Shown here in pieces: positions 21,527-32,345 of a DNA stretch of 64,000 nt (positions within the stretch are counted from its first letter, which is position 1; every line of letters begins with the position of its first letter). The notes under the pieces are model-generated. The model saw only the letters and a list, made by a program, of their open reading frames with translations, was not told the DNA's origin and did no database searches. The position numbers and the translations under genes were made by a program. Origin of the DNA: Coccinella septempunctata (taxonomy: Eukaryota; Arthropoda; Insecta; Coleoptera; Coccinellidae); NCBI RefSeq assembly GCF_907165205.1, contig NC_058192.1, positions 28,238,001 through 28,302,000 of the forward strand, read 5' to 3'.

Positions 21527-22774
21527 ACGTGCGTTCAAAAAAATTCGTCGTCAAGTAGGCTATGAAATTTTGAAGGCTGATGTTCGGTGGCTGAACGTAT
21601 GTCTTTCCTTGAATTACTTCATCTTCCCAAAATGTAAACAATGATGACATTAACCTAACGTAATTTTGTACGGAAAGGCACTTTTCAGAAAAGGTTACCC
21701 GTAAATTTCACCCAACGTTCGGAAAGCATATCTTTCATTGAGTAAGATGACAAGAATCCAAACAATCTGAGGCGGTTAGAAAAGTTCTTCGTAAAAATTT
21801 TAACCGTCCACTATTTTCATACGTAAGAGACGTGAATCTTGAATTGATCGTGGTAGTATGTTTTTTTGTAAGAAGGTTCTAGTTACTTCAGTCATATGAA
21901 TAGATCACAGTAAGATTCTCAATAATATGTTTATTAATTCTCTATAAATATTGAATTGATTCAGTCATTACTGAAAATCCATGACTAAACTAAAAGAACT
22001 GAATTACATGAAAATAGCTATTGGACAATTTATTAAAATTCAATTCAGCTATAAAAAGGCATGATGCTTTCTCCTTCATAACGTTCTGCTATTGAAGTTC
22101 CATAAAAGAAAGTAGGTCCACATTTTGCCTTTGACTGATGCATACTGTCAGTATGCATCAGTTCAGTATGATACTGAACTCCAATTTTTCTCGGATGCTA
22201 CAAGGTTAGGTAATCACAACCTTTTGAGTTTTCTGATAACATGTCAATCTTTATGGAAACAAATGGATATCTTTTTTTCAAAATCGGGTGGCATATGCCA
22301 ACGGATACTCCTTCCACTTGAGATAAAATCTGAAGAGAGGTTTGTCGAGCTTCTGTCACCATGTTTTCATTATTACTGAACTCTAGAGTTTTCTTTTTTG
22401 GTATACCACTTCCTTTTTTGTTTGAACATACCTGTTTCGTCAACACATCGCAAAACAGTACAATGGAAAAATTCATTCTTAATAATCAACAGCAACATAG
22501 GCTTCTATGAAGTTGCCGGAACAGAAAATTTCCATTTTCCTTCAATTTTCTTTCCAATTTTGAAGTAGAATTCAATAGTAAAAGTCTTTCACACGTCCGT
22601 AAAAACCATCTTTATAATTTGCTGATAATTTCAATTCAACAACAACCCAAAATGCTAAAATGACAGTTCACCTGGAAAATAGTAAAGCACGAGCTAAGAA
22701 TTACGTTTAGACACGAAATATCGACGTTCAAAATTCCATAGCCTACTTGACGACGAATTTTTTTGAACGCACGT
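21527..22774. mobile_element. Tc1/mariner-type non-autonomous element in the 5' LTR
   Basis: Inverted ends of more than 35 bases, starting ACGTGCGTTCAAAAAAATTC, are flanked by TA (21525-21526, 22775-22776). Comparison with the intact 3' LTR (ATAGTATATGTT) shows the exact empty site, so insertion between duplicated TA is directly demonstrated. The interior of about 1.15 kb has no transposase I can recognise. Confidence 0.85.
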
Positions 22775-22925
22775 TATATGTTAGGCTGAGGCCATTTTAA
22801 GTTAGAGTAAGGTATATGTGTCAACGGTGTCCGGTGACAAGTGACTACGACAGAAACGTCACGTAGAAATTTAGCATGTAGAAGGGATTACTAACCGATG
22901 AATAAAATTGATGTAACTCAGTGCC

Positions 22926-23961
22926 TAAGATGTCTAAAACTCTGGTGTATTCACTGATTCGATATTGTTTTTAATTTCATGGGGATATCGGACCAGTTTC
23001 GTTTTTCCCACTGTAGGTAGCGCTGTTTAGAATTTGACAGAGCATTGTCAATTGATATTTGAAAATAATTTGAATACTTTCCTACGACTAACGAATATGT
23101 TGTATTTATAAGCGATTATTGGTGTGTGAAAATGTATTAGTTTCGAGAAAGGGGTGTAGAACATTCATTTATTCAACATGTCGTTCAGTAAGTTCAGGTT
23201 TCTGTATGGACAATCAAGAACTACAGCTAATAATTCGGTGTTGTTGGAATTTGAGGCAGAAAAAATCAGATGAACGAACATTCGGGAAGGATATAGCTAA
23301 GTTTTATGGCAACTTCAGCAATATTTCAAAGAAACTGTATTGGAAATACGTAATGTGAATTGTGAGCATGTATTGAGAATCAGAAAGTGATAAATCTATT
23401 CGAGTTTGTTCTTCAAATATTCTTCCTGAATATATATAGTGAAAATTACCTTTCTATCAACTGAATATATTGGATATTTGACCAATCAATTGTGTTTTAT
23501 TAAAATCATATTGAATTAGTATAATGAGAAGGGGTTACAGTTCACTGCGACCTTAAGATCTATTGTGCCCCTATTGAATTACCCCCCTCACAAATTCAAG
23601 TTGTCAAACGGAAATTATCTTGAAGAAGAACAGTAAATCCTTTTTCGAACCCTTATTCCATAGTGTTGAAATATTGACAGATTTGTTTTTACAACGAAAA
23701 TTGAACTGTAAAGCACAAATATTCCTTAACAGCTGACAAAATGGGCCAGTTCATATTTTGAACTTGTTGATCGACATTCGCAAAACGCAGAACAAAATAA
23801 AACGAGAGAGTATCATTGGACTTCCTTTGGTAGAACAAGGACAGAACGAAGCAAATGACATGGTGGCGCCGCCACGAAACTGATCCCATATCCCCGATTT
23901 TCCGAATTGTTGATGCTTGCAAAAAGTGACAAGTGCACACACCAGTGTTTTAGACATCTTA
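22926..23961. mobile_element. DNA transposon with 8-bp duplication in the 5' LTR
   Basis: Inverted ends TAAGATGTCTAAAACTCTGG (22-24 bases, one mismatch) are flanked by TCAGTGCC (22918-22925, 23962-23969). The intact 3' LTR gives the empty site CTCAGTGCCTCTG. An 8-bp duplication fits hAT or P. The interior has short open stretches (23119-23358; 23940-23689 minus) without a recognisable domain. Confidence 0.8.
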
Positions 23962-24022
23962 TCAGTGCCTCTGATTTTTATTTAACGATTGAGCCCTCAT
24001 CCAGACAAACAAGTATAAAACA
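23962..24022 (+). repeat. 3' end of the 5' LTR
   Basis: The sequence from TCAGTGCCTCTGATTTTTAT to AAGTATAAAACA matches 30008-30068 of the 3' LTR. The primer-binding site begins at 24023. Confidence 0.85.
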
Positions 24023-24034
24023 TGGTGTCAGGTG
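24023..24034 (+). promoter_or_regulatory. Primer-binding site
   Basis: TGGTGTCAGGTG directly follows the LTR end CA. TGGTGTCAG is the core of primer-binding sites complementary to leucine or serine tRNA 3' ends in many gypsy elements. Confidence 0.65.
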
Positions 24035-24162
24035 TAGCTGTAAAATCTGGCTAGTAGAAGATTTTTACGATAATTATACAGATAAGACGCAGTGAGGTTG
24101 GGTTTACATGTGCCACGTGCCTTGGAAAGAGAATATTGGAAATATTAACAATCTACTTAGAA

Positions 24163-27100
24163 TGGAGAATTATTTCAAGCCTCCAGACTCCCTCAATTTA
24201 GATCGAAACATTGCAGAAAGTTGGCGGAAGTTCCACCAGAAATTCAAGTATTTTATGGATGCATGTGGTCTTATTGAGGAGTCCGAAGAAAGAAAGATTG
24301 CAATTCTTTTGAATGTGATAGGAGATGGTGGTCTCGATTTGTTCAACACTTTTCCACCGCTCTCAGATAATATAACTCTGGAAGGTGTGCTTAAGCAGTT
24401 CAAGGAACATTGTGAACCGAAAAAGAATGAAATATATGAAAGGTTCTTATTCAATAGTATTGTTCAAAAAGATGGGCAAAGTTTTGATAGCTTTCTCACA
24501 GATTTAAAAACTGCAGTGAAGACTACTGGATACACGAAACCAGAGGAAATGATAAGAGACAGAATTGTCTTTGGAATATATGACAAAGTTATACAAGAAA
24601 AGTTATTACGAGAACCTGATTTAGTTCTCAACAAAGCCATCGATATATGTAAGGCGAGGGAAGTCAGCAAGCAACAGTTGAAGGTGCTACAAAGTGAGAA
24701 TCGAGGTGAGAATAGTCCAATCAGTGCAGTGAAAGCAAGTAGGAAAAATTGTGACTATTGCGGTTATAAACATGAAAAGAAAAAGTGTCCGGCATTCAAA
24801 AAAACGTGTGCAAAGTGCCATGGAAAGAATCATTTTGCTCGAGTGTGCAAAAGTGATGCGTATGACACAAGGAAGGACAAGAAGGTACATGAAGTAGTTC
24901 AAGAAACTGAAGGAAGTGACGATGAATTCTTCATCAACGCTGTAAGGAAGAAAAATCAACTAAGACAAGAAAGAAGCTGGACCAAGGCAGTAATTATCAA
25001 TAATAGTTGTATAGATTTTAAGTTAGAAACAGGCGCTGAAGTATCAATAATTCCATACAATATTCTGAAATCAATTGACTCGATAAGAGAATTGGACAGG
25101 TCTAGCATATCATTGATTTCTTATGGCAGTTCAAACTTTAAATTAGAAACAGTTGGTGAGGTTGAACTCACTTGTAAGATAGGGAATGTAATGAAAAAAG
25201 TTTTATTTGTAATAGTAGAAGCAAAAAATCAAGTTCCTCTTCTAGGATTGCAGGACTGTATTCGCTTCAATTTAGTTAAACGAGTTGATCAGGTTAGGTT
25301 TGAAGGGGCACAAAAGAAAGTGCTCAAAAGTGTAGAAGATGCGGTGGGGGAATTTCCCCAAGTCTTTGAAGGATTGGGTAGGTTTCCCTCTCGTCATCAC
25401 ATTTCATTAAAGTCAAATGCTATACCTAAAGTTGTGCCAATAAGAAGAATTCCACAAATACTGAACAATAAGTTAAAGGAAAAACTCACTGAACTTGAAA
25501 ATAAAGGTATAATTAAAAAATTAGATAAGCCGACAGATTGGCTGAGTCCACTGGTTATTGTTGAAAAAAGTAATGGTGATATTAGATTATGTTTAGATCC
25601 TAAGCATCTTAATGAAGCGATCAAAAGGGAACATTTTTTGATTCCTTCAGTTGAGGAAATATCATCAAAATTATCGGGAAAAAAATATTTTACAGTTCTT
25701 GATATGCGTGATGGCTATTGGCAAATTGAGTTGGATTCAGACAGTGCTGATTTATGTAGTTTTGGTACTCCTTTTGGGAGATATCAGTTTTTGAGGATGC
25801 CCTTTGGCATATCATCCGCTCCGGAAGTATTTCAAAAAAAGAATTACGAATTATTTGGAGACATAAACGGCGTTGGTCTTCATTTTGATGACTTGATAGT
25901 AACGGGAGAAACCGAAGAAGAGCATGATCGGAATTTGAGAATAGTACTGAGTAGAGCTGTTAAATATAATGTTAAATTTAATAAAGCTAAAATACAATTT
26001 AAACAACAATCTGTTAGGTTTTTAGGACAAGTCTTTTCGCGGGATGGAATACGTATGAATAACATTTATATCAAGTCAATATTGAACATGAAAAATCCTG
26101 TAGATAAAAAACAGTTAATGAGATTTTTAGGAATGGTGAAATTTGTGGGTAAATTCATTCCAAATTTATCAGCGATCACAGCGCCATTAAGAAACTTGAC
26201 TCGAGAAGATGTTCAGTGGCACTGGAACTCAAATCATGATTCCGCCATGAAACAGTTAAAGTCATTGCTTACTAATCCTCCTGTACTTCAATTTTTTAAT
26301 CCGGAAAAAGAGGTCACATTAGAAGTTGACGCATCAAAAGATGGCCTAGGTGCTTGCCTATTGCAAGAAGGTCGTGTTGTTGCTTTTGCATCACGCAGTC
26401 TAACAATTACAGAACAAAATTACGCACAAATTGAGAAGGAAATGTTGGCGATACTGTTTGGAGTAAAGAAATTCCATTTGTTTGTGTATGGCTTAAAAAT
26501 AAGAGTATTCAGTGATCATAAACCGTTGGAACGAATTTTCACTAAAGAACTTCAAGCACTGTCGCCAAGAATACAAAGAATGCGCTTAAAACTTTTGAAT
26601 TATGACTTAAATGTACAATACAAGCCGGGTAAAAAAATGTACATTTCTGACACTTTGTCAAGAGCGTTTTTTGAGGAACAAAATGAAAGTACTGACTGTG
26701 GAATAGACTATGTAGTTCATTCAATTGATAGATCTATACCTATGTCAGAAGAACGCAAAGCAGAATTTAGAATTGAAACTTCAAGGGATCCACAACTCAG
26801 CCTGGTCATTGAATTTATAAATGGAAGTTGGCCAGCTAGAAGGCATAAAGTTCCTGAAGTTGTAAAAAATTATTATAAACTCAGAGAAAAAATTTTATAT
26901 AGTGATGGTTTGTTGTTTTTAGAACATAAACTCATTGTGCCACTAGTAATGAGAAACAAAATGCTAAAAATTATTCATGAGGGTCACTTAGGCATAGAGA
27001 AAACCAAAGCTAGGGCTAGATTAATTTTCTATTGGCCAGGTCAAGCAGCTGATATAGAATCGTTCATTAAATGCTGCAAAATTTGTGAAAAATATTCAAG

Positions 27101-27173
27101 AAAACAATGTAAAGAATCACTTAAACAATGGCCCTTAACTACTCGACCGTGGGAAATAATTGGTACAGATATT
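24163..27173 (+). pseudogene. Gypsy gag-pol, part 1 (Gag to integrase N-terminus)
   Basis: One long frame, with a probable start at MENYFKPPDSL (24163). Order: Gag capsid region; two zinc knuckles (CDYCGYKHEKKKC, CAKCHGKNHFARVC; about residues 195-230 from this start); protease (FKLETGAEVSIIP); RT (RLCLDPKHLN, FTVLDMRDGYWQIEL, FLRMPFGISSAPEVFQ, LHFDDLIVTG); RNase H (LEVDASKDGLGACLL, IFSDHKP-like FSDHKPLERIF); integrase zinc-binding domain (HEGHLGIEKTKARARLIFYWPG, CKICEKY). It ends at IIGTDI, where the insertion at 27174 begins. The protease has Glu where aspartic proteases have the catalytic Asp (DTGA), and RT motif C has H for Y. Gag-pol is in one frame. Confidence 0.85.
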
Positions 27174-28960
27174 CCCAGCGAGCACAAACATCCCTGGGAT
27201 GTTTTGAGATGTTTCGAAAATGTTGGCATGAGGATGTTTCTTTGAAACGTAATATGAACTTCCCAAAGAGGTCTCCAAAGGCTATTGGAAATCTTTATTT
27301 GTTCTGATCTGTGCCATCTGTGGCATTTCTTCGTCTACCTACTCAGAGGTACTGTCGTGTTGAAAATAATGTAAACGTGTGGATATCTTCTCTTGGCGAC
27401 GCATAGTTTGCCTTGGGAGGTTTATTCCAAATAAACAATATACAATTCACCTTTTTCATTTTGCCGCCATTTCCACTTTCTTCGTAGTTTGGACTGTGGA
27501 CTGTTCGGAGTTGAAAGTTGATTGGTGATTTGTATAATATTAACTACTTCTGTGTTGGTTTTGATTGTGAATTTAGGATCGATCTCTTCATAGTAACCAA
27601 ATACAATTAATAAGTAAGTATTACATGAATTAAATGTATAGTATAATGTCCAGAAACATACATATAACCTCAAAAGAATCCACGCTGCGTGGTTAATATT
27701 ATTTGTGTATTTGGGACTAGGTATAAGAGATCATTGTATTTTGGTAGGAATAATCGAATGGTATATGGAAGGTTATTATAATTATTCAAGAAATAACTTT
27801 ATAAAGTTTAAAGCCATATCATCGAGGATTTCAACATATTTCGATAATCTATCATCTATCTCTGTCGTTGATAATTCCCAGAATATTTTGTAAGATTACT
27901 CTTCCGACGATGATAATAATCATTCATCACTTGTGAATCACAAAATAATTCAAATTGTCCCTTTAAAAGTTTTTGTTTTTGAAAACTCCTTTAAATTGTT
28001 GTATTGTATCTTTAAATACCAGTACAAATAATTAAATAAATGAAATCATTTCGCAAATCAACCTGGTCAGGAGCTGTACAACTCAAATCTTCCAGATCCT
28101 TTCATGCAGCTATTTTCTCTGTTATTTTAATTGGAAAAAATCATCTCAACCTTCATATATTTTGTGAATTAATTGTTGAATTGTTTTTATTTTGTAGATG
28201 TGATCCATGAAAAATTCCAAATCACTAGGAAAGTATTCGAACTCTATGCCAAAGATTGGTTTAGGCATATTCGGCAGAGGAGGAGGGACGATAAAATGAA
28301 GGGAAAATAAATTTTTCATAAATTTTTTTTCATTTTCCCTTTCGGTACATCTAAAATTATAATCAGTTTGTTTTCTATGATTTCTGTTTTTTTTTATGTT
28401 AAATGTGATATTTCTTTTTGGTTATTTAATGTTTGTTTTATTGAATGTGATATGTGATATATTTTTTTGTCTATTCTCCCTTTCTGTAGTATAATATTTA
28501 TCAATTGTTTTTTGTTGTTCAATTTTTTATGTGAAATGTGATTTCTTTTCTTTTGTACCTGTTGAAGTATCATTAAAATATTTTTATTCTTATATAGTAT
28601 TCTGTATTTCATTTAAAAACTTTGTAGTTCATTTAAAATTGAATGTAGTATCCTCAAACATTCAAATGAAAGAAAAAAGGCCTCACAAAAGAATTTCATA
28701 TAAAGTCTTACAAACAGCGATTTCGTGTGCGCAAAGCGCTTTAGAAATGTTCTATTGTGTACATGAAAAGGCTATCAAAAAAACTTCTGAGTAGTTCTTT
28801 TTGTGACATCCCAGGGACATTCATATAATAGCCGCCTGCGGCGGACATTGGCTGTTCTATAAAAGTTCTATTCATGTATAAACAGAACATCGCAGTGGAT
28901 GTTCAATGTCTCGAAATCTCTTACTTTTAACATCTCTGAGATGTTTTTGTGCTCGCTGGG
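27174..28960. mobile_element. DNA transposon of unknown superfamily in the gypsy integrase
   Basis: The ends CCCAGCGAGCACAAA and TTTGTGCTCGCTGGG are perfect inverted repeats, followed inside by palindromic blocks (AACATCCCTGGGATGTT on the left, AACATCTCTGAGATGTT on the right). The integrase frame reads GTDI before and FTYGDKSY after the insertion, so the empty site is GATATTTTTACTT and the duplication is at most TT. The interior (1.79 kb) has minor open stretches (27422-27673 minus, 28531-28794 plus) and a possible exon near 28198-28308 (reading DVIHEKFQITRKVFELYAKDW), none assigned to a family. Confidence 0.7.
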
Positions 28961-29838
28961 TTTTTACTTATGGTGATAAGTCTTATTTAACTATGTATGA
29001 CTCATACTCTAATTGGTTGGAACTTTTATTCTTAAGAGACAAGAGTGCTGAATCAGTTATAACAAAAATGAAAGAAGTATTTGCACGTTTGGGCACTCCA
29101 GATATTGTAATAGCAGATAATGTACCGTTTAACAGTAAGAAATGCATTGATTTTTCCAAACAATGGAACTTTACTCTTGCATTCAGAAGTCCAAATTATC
29201 CAAGATCAAATGGATTGGCTGAGAGATCAGTTGGGATTGCAAAAAGTATGCTAAAAAAATCTTTAGAGGAAGGAAATGATGTGTATTCAGCTTTGATGAA
29301 TTATAGAAACTCACCCCTCAAGCACATGGACTACACTCCATCTCAATTATTGAATTCTAGAGTATGCAAGACTAAGGTTCCTACTTCAACTAAATTGCTG
29401 CAACCGCAGATTTGTAAAAATGTAGTTAATAAACTCAAGGCAAAACGATATCAAACTAAACAATATTATGATAAAAATGCTAAAGATTTAGAGCCATTAG
29501 ACAGAGACCAGAATATTTCTATGTACAATCATGTTAGGAAAACTTGGGAATCGGCCAGAATTTTGAATCAGGATGAAAACCCACGATCTTATAATGTAAT
29601 AGATAGTGCTGGTAATGAAGTGAGGAGAAACAGAGTTGACCTAAAGCCATCAGAAAATGAATATGAAAATAACTATGATCAAAATATAAATCAAACTTTT
29701 CAAAGATCTGCTTTGGATCAAACTGTTTCAGAATCACTTGAAAATAATCATGACATTGAAATTTGTAATGGATCAAACTTAATGACTAAATCTAGATATG
29801 GCCGAATTATTAAAAAACCAGATAGGTTTAATCCTTAA
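28961..29838 (+). pseudogene. Gypsy pol, part 2 (integrase core and C-terminus)
   Basis: From FTYGDKSYLTMYDSYSNW the integrase catalytic core resumes: second Asp in PDIVIADNVPF (the family usually has TDNG; here ADNV), and Glu in SNGLAERSVGIAKSML, the DDE arrangement. The C-terminus includes YRNSPLKHMDYTPSQLL and YYDKNAKDLEPL, typical of gypsy integrase tails. It ends at a stop (29836-29838) just before the polypurine tract. The start codon at 28906 belongs to the inserted transposon, so this is not an independent gene. Confidence 0.85.
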
Positions 29839-29848
29839 AAAGGAAGGA

Positions 29849-30068
29849 TGTTTCATATATATAGTATATGTTAGGCTGAGGCCATTTTAAGTTAGAGTAA
29901 GGTATATGTGTCAACGGTGTCCGGTGACAAGTGACTACGACAGAAACGTCACGTAGAAATTTAGCATGTAGAAGGGATTACTAACCGATGAATAAAATTG
30001 ATGTAACTCAGTGCCTCTGATTTTTATTTAACGATTGAGCCCTCATCCAGACAAACAAGTATAAAACA
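29849..30068 (+). repeat. 3' LTR of the gypsy element
   Basis: 220 bases from TGTTTCATATATATAG to AAGTATAAAACA, uninterrupted. It contains an AATAAA signal in GATGAATAAAATTGATG (about 29990). It is near identical to the 5' LTR, so the element is fairly young although its coding region is disrupted. Confidence 0.85.
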
Positions 30069-30359
30069 GGTGTTTTGTTCATTCGTCAATCAATTTTTAT
30101 ATTGTGTCATAAAGAGACCATACCATGAAAAAATAATAAAAAAGCATGAAGAAATTATACTGACGGGCTTGAATACAGGTCTTGTATACCTCTGTAAGGT
30201 TTTTTTCAATTGTGGTTCTGAAAATTTTGTATGTAACGGAAAAGTGTATCCTATGACGGTAAATTGAATATTGATTCTTATGCATTTCTGATATAAAGAT
30301 TGCGAATAAAAATTTACCACATCCAACAGCGTATTTCATTGATACCCATCCATTCTAAA
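30069..30359. repeat. Flank with one unit of the 8.6-kb tandem repeat
   Basis: About 30160-30265 (TACAGGTCTTG, TAAGGTTTTTTTCAATTGTGG, TCTGAAAATTTTGTATGTAAC) matches a unit of the tandem repeat at 8607-9015. No gene. Confidence 0.55.
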
Positions 30360-30810
30360 CAATGTTCAGATGAAATCTAACATCCAGGTCGCAAAACAAA
30401 ACCATCCCTTTGTTTTGTCGCTCAGGATGTTTGTTTTCTGTTCTCAAGAAGGTCAATATTGAAATTCAATACAAGGAATAGAATTCGAATTCGGCGCCCC
30501 TCAATTATAAAACAGAAAACTGTTATTAAACAGTTTTTCTGTATTGATAACACGTTTTCAGCGCCATCTCATTGTCAAATGTGTTTTCACTAGCCAAAAT
30601 GTAGTCAGTTTTTAGTACTAGCGATATGAGGGCGTTTCCTAACTTTCTACTCTATAATCTTTGCACAAAGCTGTTATTCAACAGTTCGACAGCACGATTT
30701 CAGCGCCACCTGATTGTCAATTGTGTGAAACACAGGCCAAAACGTAGTCGCTTTTTAGTACTAGCGATATGAGGCTGTTTCCTATCTGCCTAACTCTATG
30801 ATCTTTGGTC
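30360..30810. repeat. Dispersed hairpin repeat, second copy, with internal tandem duplication
   Basis: The hairpin (ACATCCAGG to TCAGGATGT), the ATTCGAATTCGGCGCC block and the CAGCGCCATCTCATTGTCAA block follow the same order as at 9290-9585. A unit of about 150 bases is then duplicated in tandem (30518-30665 and 30668-30808). Each unit ends in the inverted AAAGATTATAGAG motif after TAGTACTAGCGATATGAG. Confidence 0.65.
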
Positions 30811-31068
30811 ATAACTATATCGCTAAGAATTCAATTCTGCTTATGCGCTCTTCAGATCAATGACATAACTGGCGACTCGTCTACAAATCTACATATTTTG
30901 TTATCAGCGTTTTCGTGAAATATTCACGAAATCTACCGAGGTATAAAGTATGTTCATATGTACATTAATTTTTTCAATAGCATGAAGAGCTATGTAACTG
31001 TAGTAATATTCCTTTCATCATCCCAATAAGATATTACAGAATTCTCCATCAACATAATTCGTTCAACC

Positions 31069-31312
31069 CATAGACATAGAGACATGGACTGAGCAATGTA
31101 AGCATGAAAATATCCTCTTTATAAAAAGAGAGAAATGATCGTCGGGAATTTACCTGTCTCTTTTTTGTTCACATAGAGGTGAATGTGGACCAATCAAAAT
31201 TCTAGAAAAAGACAACTGCATTCCCGACGTGCGTTTCTCTCTGTCACTTTTTTTGACCGTATTTCATGCATAGATATAAAGGGAAGGCACAGTCCATGTC
31301 TATATGTCTATG
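31069..31312. mobile_element. MITE with 8-bp duplication, 244 bp
   Basis: Inverted ends CATAGACATAGAGACATGGA (about 23 bases, two differences), flanked by GTTCAACC (31061-31068, 31313-31320). An inner inverted repeat (CGTCGGGAAT, ATTCCCGACG) strengthens the hairpin. Non-coding. hAT or P are the families with 8-bp duplications; which one is not determined. Confidence 0.8.
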
Positions 31313-31320
31313 GTTCAACC

Positions 31321-32265
31321 AGACAGCAACATTTTATGACAATTCTGTGGACGTCGTCAGAAAAGAATTGAGTGAAATTTCAAATCATAAATGTGAACTA
31401 ATTTCGGTAACATGTGTATGAGATTTAAGTCCCTATAATTTGAATAGAAAACCCCTAAATCTAGGGATCAAAGTAGATAGCAACTAAAAATGCTCCTAGC
31501 ACATTTGACATTACGTATCAGGAATGAGGCTTGAGTATTAAAATAAAATGAAGAAGTTTATGTTAAATGGAATATTTCAGTCATATAAATATAACTACTT
31601 GAGTTTGATGTGACGTGTGACATAAACAAAACGGAAAACAGATCTAGTTCACTTATGTTTCAACCTGGAGCCTGGAGTAGGTACTTTTTCACAAAATATC
31701 GTCGTTATGTTTAATGACTATGAACTCTGCAATTTGCGTAGGTAAAACAAGAATATTTGTTCTTTGCTGTCGAACTTCTCAACTGTAAATACCCAAGCAA
31801 TAGCACAAAACAATGAGCACTAGAACGAAACCGTACGAATCGAATGAAATCAGCGAGATTCTAGCTGGCAGCTGCGCTCTGCATAACTTTCATACCTCGC
31901 GTCTCACTTCGGTGACGCATACCCCGCACCCTGCCCTAGTGGCGCCGGCTGTTCAATCGTTGCGCCGACTCCATTCCATTCTCTTACCGATGTTATAATT
32001 AATGTCCTCCACTGTTTGTTGAAAATTTCATGGAAATCTAATATTTCTAATGGATGTTATCGAGGATGACATCAAATCTGTATCAACTGGTCAGCCAGAT
32101 TAGTCGATGTTATGAGTAAGCGGTAGGTACATAAGGACTAAGAAACGAATATTATATCAGGCCTACACGCCTACACCGAAGCGAACTACCAACTAGCTCT
32201 CGCCGCCACTCCCATCAGCGGTTCCAAAACAAACACGTGCAAGTACACATAGGTACTTGGGAAAT
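31321..32265. other. Unassigned sequence
   Basis: No recognisable domain. A more GC-rich stretch at 31850-31990 has a 61-codon open stretch of no clear meaning. This could be unique host DNA, but nothing shows a gene. Confidence 0.35.
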
Positions 32266-32345
32266 GGATAATGAAAACTGGTCTAAACAGTGAAAATATG
32301 ATCATAGCGATAAATACCTACGCTTGCTCAGTACTGAGCTACTCA
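32266..32345 (+). pseudogene. Element-A-like non-LTR fragment, upstream of the RTE insertion
   Basis: The stretch GGATAATGAAAACTGGTCT to CTTGCTCAGTACTGAGCTA matches element A at 55809-55890 (coding RRIMRTGLNSKNLIKAINTYACSALSYS) at the DNA level. The homology stops where the tail of the RTE element begins and resumes at about 34903, so one A-like copy was split by an RTE insertion. Confidence 0.65.

Larger units (their letters stand above)
21509..30068 (+). mobile_element. Ty3/gypsy LTR retrotransposon with nested insertions
   Basis: The two 220-bp LTRs (TGTTTCATATATATAG to AAGTATAAAACA) are nearly identical once insertions are removed. The 5' LTR spans 21509-24022 because of two DNA transposons; the 3' LTR is 29849-30068. 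A primer-binding site TGGTGTCAGGTG starts at 24023. A polypurine tract AAAAAGGAAGGA precedes the 3' LTR. Flanks AGTGT and GGTGT are a likely 5-bp target duplication with one change. The internal part is a single gag-pol frame split by an insertion at 27174-28960. Confidence 0.85.

Noticed and set aside
28906..28960. ATG at 28906 as start of a separate integrase gene
   Set aside because: Those codons belong to the inserted DNA transposon; integrase homology starts at 28961.
31813..31998. 61-codon frame in a GC-richer patch
   Set aside because: Too short, no domain, no repeat or splice support.
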